This document shows, piece by piece, positions 50,801 through 62,800 of a DNA stretch of 64,000 nucleotides (its first letter is position 1; each line of letters begins with the position of its first letter). The stretch covers positions 10,246,906 through 10,310,905 of the forward strand of contig NC_044290.2 of assembly GCF_004027225.2 (NCBI RefSeq), in the 5' to 3' direction. The notes beneath the pieces were generated by a model, which saw nothing but the letters and a program-made list of their open reading frames with translations, made no database searches and was not told the DNA's origin. Source of the DNA: Strigops habroptila (lineage: Eukaryota; Chordata; Aves; Psittaciformes; Psittacidae). The position numbers and the translations under genes were made by a program.

Positions 50801-53800
50801 CACATTGCAGAAAATCCTGTTGACACACAGAATGAAAGAAGCAAAAATATCCCTCACCTTGCCTTCCAGGGATATTTTTATAGCTCCGTTATATAGTGGA
50901 ATGCTTGTGATGTTTTTCTCCAGAGTTATTTCTGGGGTTATGTTTTGAGTCTTCAAAGCAGCAAGGAAATCCTCAATTTCTGACCCTGAAATCAAGCCAG
51001 GAACAGAAATTAGAGTAGTTAGAGATTTATTTCTTTAAGTATAAACAGTTTCATATAGGCAAGTTCCCACTTGCAGAGCAGAGGTATGTTAAAACCCCCC
51101 AAACATTCAGAATATAAGCAAACTTATATTTCCCCTATTCTTCTTCTATTATAATTAAACTGGTTAAACACAATGTATGTTTCCACAGTTAGGTTGTTTA
51201 TTGCTTTTAATAAGGAAATAAATGCCTGGTTCGTTGTTTTTTTAAATATCAGCTACTCAGTTATCATCACTAAAACTGCATTTGCTTCTGGCCAAAAGAA
51301 AACACCTCCCAAAGCCACAAGTATATAAAGGGACGTACAGAAATAGCAAGGCAAGGTTGGTCTATCAACTCTAAGAGGACTCAGAGTGGTGCAGAAAGCG
51401 AATCAACATCACATGTTCTTCTTCACCTGTGTCATTGATGATGAGAAGGTTTGATGATTTATTTTGCATTTTCTCTTCAGTGGGAAGGAAATACAAGCTG
51501 GCTGTGATTTCCCAGTTACTGGAGCTGTCCCACAGTTGAAATCCAATGAAAATCATCATCATTGGAAGGATGAATATTCCAAAGAACAGCAATCTAAATG
51601 GAAAAACAGGCCATAAGTGGGTGCAGGGGAACTCCACTTCCAACTGTGTGATTTATGCTGAGAAAGACAAGGGGGAATTTAAAACTTAAGCAATTCAGAG
51701 CTCTACCAGTAAGATCCGACTGTCCTTATTACTGCAGCTTTTCTATGTTTTTCACCTAATTATCTGCTTCTAAATATCACCACCAGTATTTAAGTGTTCC
51801 CTCATTCACCCAAGGTAATGATCAAATACTTTGAAAAGCACCAAGAGGGAAGGCGAGAGCTCTTGTACTTACATGGACCTGAGAAACTTTCCTTCATGCT
51901 TTAGCTTTAAGAAGCGAACTCTCATCACAGCACACACTTGCTGCCTCCAGAGCTCCATCTCGCTCACTGCTGTGCTTCTCTGTTTGGAAAACACCAGGAG
52001 GCTTTGGTCCCTCTCCTCCAGGTCTCCGTCCTCTGTGTGTTCAGCACAAGGAATACCATTATCCACAAAGAGCATTCAAGGGACACATTTTAATCACAGT
52101 CAACAAGAATCTTCTATTCTGGTTAGAGGAATGCTTTTACTTTTTACCCAGAAAACAAACAAGGGCAGAGAAAAGGGGCCATAATCTATCTAGAACGTAA
52201 TTTACATCACTGAGTTCAGATTGGCAGAACCTGGGCTCATCTGGAAACACTTCCAATAGCTTCATTGGCCTTGTGAAATGCTGATGTCTACCTTATTTCT
52301 TCCCACCTCCTGGTCTGGGCAGTGCACCCTTCAAAGGCAAATCACTTCCAATGTCATCCTTCAATTCTTGAGCTTAAAAGCATGTGGGAAGTCAAGATTG
52401 AATCATCGAGACTTCTCCAAGAAGGTCTTCTTCAGGAAAGTTAAATACAACTGCAGCTCTTGACTTACCAAAACCTACTGAAATTCACATTGATACTAAT
52501 TAGGTAATCAATTAAAAGGTATGCCTATGTGGAACCTTAACCATAACTTGCAAATCGGAGTCACTGTTTTACCTTCTTGATCAATGGCTTCCTCACCCTC
52601 CAGCTTCAAGAAAACCTCTTCCAGGGTTGTCCTGCTAACCTCATAGTTAACAACACCCTGTGAAAGGCTGCTCTCCAGATGGCTGAAGAGATCTGCACAA
52701 TAGAAACAACAGACTCAGCCCAGTGACCAAGGCTGGTGTTGAGCAGAAGCTTAGACTGGCAGGATTGATCTTGCATGTTCTAGCATTCACATCATTCATC
52801 TCCATAGCTTAAAAGCCATGACAAATTTATTGCTCTCTTTAGAAGTAAGTAGCAGAAAATTCAGAGTCTTTGATTACCATGGGCCATCATGAAACCATAG
52901 GAGACCCAGTGGATTGTAGTTTGTAGATCAGTTGGTGGATTTTCTTTTGTTCATCTGCGTTATTAATATTAGCATGTCCATTAGAGGCTTTCTATAAGGA
53001 TAATATTTATGGAGCTCTGGGCTTCCAAATCCCATGCAGTATTGACCAGGGAATATAGTTATTCCCTCCACCGAAACTTTGCTGTCTGCTTTTCCCACCA
53101 CTTGGTTTCCCTTTACAACCCTGGCATAAGGACAGGCTTTTCTTACCTGAGAAGCTATTAGTGTTTTCCAAAGGTAGCATATAACGCAGCTCTCCCTGCT
53201 TCTGTCCTTTGAGCACAGCACTGGGGATGTACTGTCTGACCAGGGATGATATAAGCTCAGGGTCACACAACTCATCTATGTGCATCCTGTTTGTATCAGA
53301 AAGCAATTACTATAATATTAAATGAGAAAAAAACAAAGCATGCATCACCCATTTAAAACAGAAAGCCACCAGAAGCTCTTCAAGCCATAGGGAAACCTCC
53401 AAAACTGGGCAGCATTTCAGTGGGGATTTTCATTGACATCTGCAGTGCCCCTGGTTTTGCCATGCACAAAAGGAACACAGAAATTAAAATCCAAAGGAAA
53501 ACAGCTTCCCATTAAAGCAGTTGTACATCGCTGGCACCACAGAAGAGGTGGAAATTACAATTCATTGTACTCTCATCCCATTTGGGCTGCAAAGGAGGTT
53601 GCGAAGTCATTTTAGCTGCATGCACAGAGCTTTGAGTATTGGCTTCCAAAGAAAAGCAGCTTCTTATCCAAAGCAAGATATTTTTGGTAGCGTCAAAAGT
53701 CTTCTAAATTGATTTGTCAAGATTTCTATTACTCTATATAGAAGCTCTGTAGAGACACAAACCCTACAAGAAAGGACATCAACTAGAAGCTTTCCATAAA

Positions 53801-56800
53801 AAGAGTGATGACAAAAAGAAAAGGATTTACCTCAAGTGATAGCCAATTCCCCATTTTCTCTTCAAGTACAGAGATGAGCCCACACACTGTAATCTCCCAT
53901 TTGAGAGGAAAGCTTTCCGATCTAAGGAGGCATGGATACAGAGGATTGAGGGGGGATTTACAACAGTGCAGCAGACTGACCTCACTCTGCTCCTTCTGAA
54001 CTCAACAGGCATTTTTATAATGAAGTTGAGAGGAGTAAGGCCAGTGCTGAAGGGTCTTTCTTTTTAAACTGATTCCTTTCTCCTAAGCATCAAGGTTAAT
54101 CTTTTAATTACACATTCTTACAGGCCTGTGGAAGATTTCCCATGCAGCCCGGGAGCAATATGGAGACAGGAAAAATATTAATTCAAACAATATCACTAAT
54201 GCGTGTGGGTGCTGCTAGTAGTATATCCAGATAATATGCAAGTGCTTCATCCTGATGCAGAACACAAGCAAAGTCTTGGAGAAGCACATCAGTCCAGTTT
54301 TAGCCTTTGCTCAGCCTGGGGTGGGTGGTCGCTGTCAGACAAAATGTGTCCCATGAGCACAGACTGCATCATGGTGGGACCCATATGTAGGCTCTGCAAC
54401 AGGAAAGTCTTGTTTGTAAAGTGTATTCAGCTACAGTGTGAAGATCTAGGCTCACCAGCATGAGCATCAGCTTCCTCCATGGACTGGGTCGTGAAGAGCG
54501 TCACACGTCCAGCCTGGCGCTCCTTCAGAAGGTTCCACACGTGATGCCTGGAGCAGGGATCCAACCCAGCCGTTGGTTCATCTAGAAGCAGCACCTGCAA
54601 AGGCGAATGAGAACAGACCTCCACGTGTCCAAGCTGGAATTTCCATCTTTACATCATTTCATTTCATGTTTTTGATGATCTCATTCCGAGAATAAAATGC
54701 ATCCTCAAATATCAGCCATAGTTATTGCTTTCTCCTATTACAGTATTATTACCATTTTAATCTAAAATACAGTTCTCATTGACCTAGAATCCTCAATCCT
54801 TCCAGCAGCCAAGTGAATTAGCAGTTCAGCAGATTCTGAGTGCCAGGGGAAAAGCACAAGTGTCTATGTGCCAAGTCAAAATGCAAAGCTATGTGCTACA
54901 ACAGTTTGTGTTTTGTATGTATAAATATGACCATTCCCTACCTGGGGATTCCCTAAAATTGCAATTCCAAGAGACAATTTTCTTTTCTGTCCTCCACTCA
55001 GAGCATCAGCATGAATGTCCTGAAGATCAGCGAGGTCCAGCATTGCGAGAACCTTCTGCACCTTGGCAACATACAAAGACAAGAGCCAGATTTCCAAAGC
55101 ACTGGTCGCATTTTAATTCATAGAATCATAGAATCAACTGAGTTGGAAAGACCTTTAAGATGATCAAGTCCGACCTTTACCCCAGGTCTGTCAAGACCAC
55201 CAGTAAACCATGTCATAGAGGCTGGTTATAATCTTTTAAAAAGCTCAAACTTTCCAAGATGCCATGAAACAGAGGTTAGTGACTGACAAGCACATACCAA
55301 CCTCTTGCTCTAATTCTTTCTGCTGAATCCCCTTGATGTGAGCAAAAGTTCTCAGGTTTTCCTTCACTGTTAAGGCTTCAAAATGCAAATTTAACTGGGG
55401 GCAAATCCCAACCATTGCCTGAATTCCTTCCATATCCCATACTTCAGAAACTTTGTGGTTGTATATCATTGCAGAACCTGCAGACAGGAATGAATGAAAC
55501 AAATCTCATATGGTACAGTATTTCCAAGTTATAGGGGGAAAGCAGACTGCTTTGTATTCATACCTTGGACACTAATTCCAGCATTGTGAATGTTTTTCAA
55601 GTGCTTAAAAATTAAAAGGCAAAATAACTTTGTGTTGTCCAAAGCTTTAACACCACTCAAAGACACTTCAGAGCACAAAATCTCTCCCTTAAGAACTAGA
55701 ACATATTTCCTATAGGTATGCAGCTCATGGAAAACATCAGGCCACCCAGACTGAGAAATAACCATCTGTGCATGCTTGCACACATGAGCATATCCATAAG
55801 GGATGCATTATCCTGAAGCTTGTGTTGATGGAGCAATCTGCACTGACAACAAGCCAGATTGGATGACTGAGGCGAGAATTTGGGGTTTTGCATCTTTATT
55901 CTTTTATATATGGAAAGGCAACCATCTTTTCCTCTTCAGCATTGGGGTCCATCATCTTACCTGCTGAAGGCTTGGAAAATCCACTGAGCACATTTAAGAG
56001 AGCAGTTTTTCCAGATCCACTGTGACCAAGTAACGCAGTGATCTGGCCTTCATATATACTTAAGGACAAACCTAGAATAAAAATAGGATGACATTGGCAT
56101 GGAAGTTTGTGATAAATAGACTTGTACCTGTAGCTTGCTACCAAGTATGACAGAGGAGTGACGCTTACAAAGATGAGAGGCAAAAAGCACAGATCCAAAA
56201 CCATAGGTTGCATCTTCAGAAGTTAGGACTAAACTTCGTAAGGAACTTCCAGCCATGAATTGAGGGAACAAGCGTATTAGCTTCCATATTCAAAGAATTT
56301 TGACTTCTGTTTTCTATGGGGTTCATAGACTTTTATTTTAGCATGGCTCAAGAAAAAGTCCACAGAAAGAGAAGAGCCCATACCCTTTCCAACACGTGAG
56401 ATCAAGTTTTTTCAAAGCAGCCAGACTTTGTTACCTCATTTCCTTTAAAAAGAAAATACTTCTTTTGTATTTCTGTGGGTTGTTGGGGTTTTGTCAGTCA
56501 ATATAAACCTTTGAGACCATATTGATACTTTCACCATCACTTGGAGATCTTGCTAAACAAAGGCGTCTAACACACATCCCACAACTATGCTATGACTGTA
56601 TCAACTACCTTCAAACCTGCAGCTGGCAGATGTGCAAGTGCTTGGAGAACAGGGCTCGGGCAGTGACAGCAGCCTCAGCTATAGACAGGGACCAAAAAGA
56701 CAAGTTTTATTTGCCCAAAGTAGTTTACAATTAGAAAGGGAGGTTCAAGAGGGGACTTCTCAACTGGTTCATTGCTGCAAAAGCCACAGCTTTTAAGGAC

Positions 56801-59800
56801 ACTTAAACTGTTGCAAAAAAAGTAATAAATATTTACTTTCCTGGAGTGGGTGGGAAAAAAAAATAACAACCTGGTGGAAATCTGCCAGTCATTTACCCCA
56901 CCAGAAACAACCATTGCATAATGGGTTTTGACAGTGCTGGGGGCAGGATTAAGCACATCTAGTAAATTCTAAAACAGTTTGGGTTCATATCTGATGGAAA
57001 ATGAAATCAAAAGTGTTACAAGACCTCTCTTACCCCTTAGAGCTTCTGTTCTCTTGTCCTTCTTCTTGTATGTTTTTTTAACGTTGTTTAGTCTAAAGGA
57101 AAGGTAAGCAAGCCGTTACTATTGGATCTCACAACTCTGGCACGTTTCTCCTGCCTCAAAATAACCTTGGAAAACTACTGGAAGAGTATTTCTCAACCTC
57201 CTCCTCAAACTGGTCCTGCTCCTTACCAGCTGAAGGGATTGCTTTATAGAATGCATTTCTTCTACTCTTAAAAGCAGAATTAGGTAACGTGCTTTTCTAG
57301 AAGATGTTTAAAAGGTTTCAAAGTCAAACTTAGAGCACTTAGTGAATGAAGCAGAAATCCCTAGGGAATGTAGTTATATAATTAAAAACAATGACCTGGC
57401 TATTATTTTAGCAGATTTATATTTGCTTTCTAGTAATATACAATGGACAGTAACAGCAATGGGCCAAGCTCCATAGCGATGTAAATGATGGTATCTTATG
57501 CAGCATACTCCTTCAGCAATGTTTTAAAGGTGATGGTGAAGGGGGACAGACTCATTGGTGCTGCTGTGCGAAGAGGAAAGTGCAGGGAAAAGAGCTGGTC
57601 CCTGGCACTGAGGATGTACATGCCCAATAAATCTTAAAATCCAGCTCTGGAGTGGAATGAAACACTGAACAAAACCCTTTCGCATATTTACCACTAACCT
57701 TATCTATATATGTTAAATGGCTTGGTCTAACATTTACTCGTGCAATATGGCTATGCCCTCTAGAGTCAAACACAACACTTAGCATTATATTTGTCATGCC
57801 TACAGGAGTCTTTACCTAATTGCTTCCTTCCCATCAAAGCCTGGAGGCATCGGCTCAATGTTATTGCTGAGGACAGGATCGTTGCTGCTCTCGCTGTCAG
57901 CTTGTACCCCCATGTACCCACTCCTGGGCTTGCACCAGTACGATGGTCTCAGGAAGAACAAAGGTGGGTATGGTGCTCCATACTTGCCTGGTTCAGAAAC
58001 AGAGGAGGTGAAATATCAACCAAAATCTGCTATATGTCAGCTCAACTTCGATAAATGCCGTGCCCAGCCACCTCTTCTCTATAGGTGCAGAATATAGACT
58101 TTCAGCAGCATAAAAGGATTGGTAATCTGCAGTTAAAGTTGTCCACTCATCTCTATCTGTAAATGCAGGTGAGGAACGATCACAGCAGAGACCTCATTGA
58201 GAACCTCTTTGGCCCAGAAGGTATAGGAAAATCAGGTCAAGTCCAACAACATCCTTTTAAGCTCAGTGGTTAGGGCTTCTGGAGTAGGATCTCAGTGCCT
58301 CATTGCAGGGTTTAATGTTCCTTTTAGAGCCTGTTTTTGAGGTAGCTACATGCACTCAGCTCGTGGGAAAACAGGATTCTTCCCAACCACTTTCTTACTG
58401 AGCAATACAGCAAACCCAGTTTTCATCCCCTGATGTAACATGCCAAAACTCATTGTTGTTAAGATGCCCTTCCACAACCTGACCAGCTTGCTACTAGGAC
58501 ACCTTTTTTATTGCTCCATGTAAATTACTGTTCTCTCAGTCTATTCCATGGCCCCTTTGGCAACTTTCCGCCTACAAAGAGAGATGATTATTGAAGAATA
58601 ATGCGAGGAAATTTGTATTCTTTCCCTTACATTTCTACTCACCAGGCAAAACTTTATCAAAGTAGATGGCCAACAGCAAATACAAGACACTGTCAAGGCT
58701 CAGTATGAGGTATAGGTTAAAGAAAGGGTACAATTCTGGTGTAAAGGCTGGTCCATATTTGTCCAATTTTAACATCTAGGGGAAAACAAAAAAGCACGAG
58801 TCAGATGCAACACTTCCTTTAGCCAGAAATACTATGTGCCAGCCACTGCTGTGTCATCATGACCATTTTCGCCAGAAACCCACGTCCACTCATGATCATG
58901 ATGCTGTTTCCAAGCAGAACAACACTTTATCACGACCACAAGTATCAGAAGTGCTTCAGTAAGCTCAATTCAAAGTTGTGCAGAAGCTGCAGCACCAGAA
59001 GAGTAATGCACATAATATTTGCTAACGCAGCACTTCAAGACCTCATGGTTCTTGCAAATGTTGGTACCCACTAGACATCCCACTGCTGGGATAATTTTCC
59101 AGAGATTGAAATTAATTGTATACACAGAACTGATAAGTTCATGATGCAGTTGACAAACCTTTGAGATGCCAGCTGTAAAGGCAAAAGGACTGAAGAGATT
59201 TAAAATCCATTCCAAATACGATGGTAGTTCTTCAAACAATGTCAAAAAGCCCAGCAATCCAAAGAGGACGTGAAGGACAAAGCCCACAAAACTGGCAAAA
59301 TTTGACTGCTTTAACAATGAGCTGAGCATGAAACAGAAGTGAATCTGCAGCAGAGAAAACCAGTAGTTAGCATATGCATTTCTGCTGGTGGCTAAATAAA
59401 CCAACATGGAAATCCAATGAGCAAAATTAGAGACCCAGTTGAGTTTCAGCTGTCCCCTACACAGCATGTCACAAGGTTTGCACCATTTAGCAGAGAGGTC
59501 TATAAGGGCAGACAGATAAGACCCCTGTTGGCCTCCCGAGGAGGCTGGATGCCAGGAAGCAGCCCCAGCCTTCCCATTAATGCTAATGTCAGCATCTCTC
59601 TTTACTCTGATCCAAGTCAGAATGTAATAGAAGTGAGATATTAGCCTACAAATTATAACAATAAATCCCAGCAGTGAAGTATTTGTTACTTTCTCGTATA
59701 ATGCCCAGCCCCAGAGCACTCTGTAGTCTTTGAGTTTCAGATGTTTTACTTAGGAAACGGAAAAGAATTGTTCAGCATTTAAGAAGACAAAAGCAGACTT

Positions 59801-62800
59801 ACAGATGCTGTGCCATAAAAGAAATAAAAGAAGTATATTTCAAAAAAGCTGTAGTCATGGATGACTCCTGTAATCGTGATCAGTGTCAGGAGAGTTGCTG
59901 TTATTGAAATGTAAATGGTGTACAGCAAGCTCCAGGATAACCTACAAATGAAGGCACAGTTATTTTTGCCTCTGTACATGACAGCACACGCCATGGCATA
60001 GCCAATATAACGCACATTGTTTTTAATTCAAATACTTCATAATTCCAAATACAAATCTCTTTAGAGTTTCCAGACTGGAAAGGTGCAAATCACAGAACCA
60101 TAGAATGGTTTCGGTTGAAAGGGACCTTAAATCTCATACAGTTCCAACCCCCTGCCACATGCAGGAACACCTCTCAGTAGACCAGGTTGCTCAAACATCC
60201 ATGTCTTGTGGCTACCCAAATCTCTGCAAATGCAATGATGCCAGCGAAGAGCCACAGGGCATCTAATCACTCTAAGGTGATTGTAAGTGATTGCTGCTGG
60301 GGTCTGGGGAGCTACTCTTCTGAGCTGAATGGTGCTACCAGACCCACATCCGTCCCACAAGCTAGTATACATCTTATATACATAATTCCTATAATTACCC
60401 AGTTTATTTCTATGAGACTTACCAGAACGCAATATCTTGCAAACCCATTGCTCTCATTAACACCTTCAGCTTCTTTTTCTCTCTTATAACTTTCACTGAT
60501 AAAAAGTACATGTATGGGGAGAAGCACAGCATAATATAAATAATGAACCAAAAATAATCCAGTTTATACACGGGTTTGATCAAGGGCGATTTCAGACGAA
60601 CACCACTGATTGACTTCATCTCTTGCCACACAGAATGGTTTGTTTTCATCTAAAGGAAAGAAATTAGCCATTCATTTAATTTTCTGTAATGAAACAGCCA
60701 ATATCAGAACAAACAGGTTCTCTTAAGTGTTTATTATTAGTCTGTCAGTAACAATGTTACATTTGTAAGCGGCAAATAACATCAATATTTAGTGTCTCTT
60801 GGTATTGCCTTGTAATACTCACTAACACTGCCTTGAGCCAGGAGAATGATCTGTCATTCTTTTATCTTTTGAATCACTCTATGCATTTGAAAAGTTAATG
60901 ATGATCACAGAAAAGCAACTGGTTTGAGTTTGTTGGGGTTTTTTTGGTTAGTTGGTTGTGTTTTTAAGTTTACAGATAACTCTGGAAAGAATAGAAAATG
61001 TTATTTTCCATCATGATCACACTTACTTCTATGACCGCAGCATCGATGCTGGACTGCACCGATAGGAAACCTGCATACCAGTACAAGGGAATGTTGCAGA
61101 TTGATGAAAAATTGAAGCAGGTATCTGAAAGAAAATAAATGAAGAATTTTATATATTTCCATATATATGTGTGTGTAAATATATATATATACACACACAC
61201 ACACATATAAATTCTCAAGTATAATCTGTGAGGTTGAAAATGTATTTGACCTAAAGGTCAGGAAATCAAGAATCAATGCTGAGGGCAGGAGAGAAGCTCC
61301 TCTAGAAAATCCAGAGCACACTGAAGCTGGGGTCACATCTGCAAAGAGCTACTGACTTGTGTAGACAGGACAAATGACCTCTCCATCCTTTCTATTTTCC
61401 AAGACGAGTTCTTAGCAAAATACTTTTCTTTTTTCTCCATCGACTGATGAACTCACTTGATTTTCATCTCATAATAAGGTTACTATTTGTTTTGGATAAT
61501 TTACTACTTTTAGTCAGTAAGTAGGGGTGATTTTGGTCAAAGAAGTAGTAATATGGACAAATGTGTGTGTAGATTTATGCTTTAATGTATTAAATACATG
61601 TCCATACACTAAATGTTAGAAGTAGATTAGTGTACACGCAACGCTCATTTTCCAGGCATGATCTGACATGGCAAGACTTAGAAAGTAGAGGGACAAAAAA
61701 GACTGTGGATAATGTGTTCTTAAAAGCTTTTTTCTCTAACATTTGTTTCCTTCTAAATAAACAAACTCTCAAATTCTAATTAATATCTTTCAAAAGCACT
61801 TAGCACATAGAGCCTTTGATCCCTTTGCAGTGGCATGGCATCACAGAGATCCATCTAAGCACTTTTTAATGTAAAATCAAGTCCTCTGGTTTCATTTATT
61901 TTGTTACCGATGTGTTCAAAGGCATCACTTGGAGACACCACACGGTAGCTTTGAAATCTGAGATGGTAGGAGAAGTCATCCTTAAAAACAACACCGATAA
62001 TGTCTTCCTCCAAAACTGCTCTTGTTTCCAGATCTTTCTTATTGTCCACCTCTTCTATTATTATTCCTGGTGTTAAAAAAGAGGGAAAACAGAAGAATAA
62101 AACTACCACAGCTGAAACTTAGATTTTACATTATTACATTTATTAAATATGAAAATGGGCATCAGCCACAATCTGTACCCTCAAGAACTATGTTGTCTAA
62201 ACGCTTTTCTCCCTGCACACAATGACTGTGTCAGGGTCAGTTCAGACTGTGCAGCTCTAACAATGATTTAAGAGCAGCATTACCTGTCATTGCAGAATCC
62301 GAAGCCACTTTGCTCATTATGTGCCTGGTGGTGGTTGTTACAGGTGTGTATGCAAGTTTAACCCCTGTAGCATTGAAGGCTGGATCATCCAACCGTCCCA
62401 GGAACTTGTAAGGGATTTCTTGCCGTGGGTAGTGGAATATCATACTTGCTGATGTTTGTATTATTAAGAGAAAAACCACTGATGTGGTCCATTCCTAGTG
62501 AAAGGAAAGAAATGCAGAAGTGAGTGGCAGCCGAATGAATTGGAGGTTGGGTGGTGTGGGAATTGTCTTCAAGGACCCTCCTCATCCAGCTCTACTATGC
62601 ACGGTCCAGCTCCTCCAGCCATCAATGCTGTCTTTCTTGAATGATGAAGAGCCATTTCACAGATATAATAACTTTAAAATATGAGGAATGTTTGAAGTGA
62701 AAAATATGTTTTCTTAGCACTGGAGCCAATGAGGTCTGCTAGTAATTTTACATCCGTGATCATCAACTGGACGTTGTGTTCCTCTGGGCAGCACGGAAAT

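Noticed and set aside
52032-52075. Extension of copy B exon 18 upstream along the open frame (MLFVDNG...)
   Set aside because: The acceptor at 52034-52033 restores the required phase, whereas the upstream stretch lacks an acceptor in the right phase.
58970-59719. 249-aa open frame on the minus strand
   Set aside because: Only 59344-59159 (exon 7 of copy B) is coding; the rest is intron that happens to stay open.
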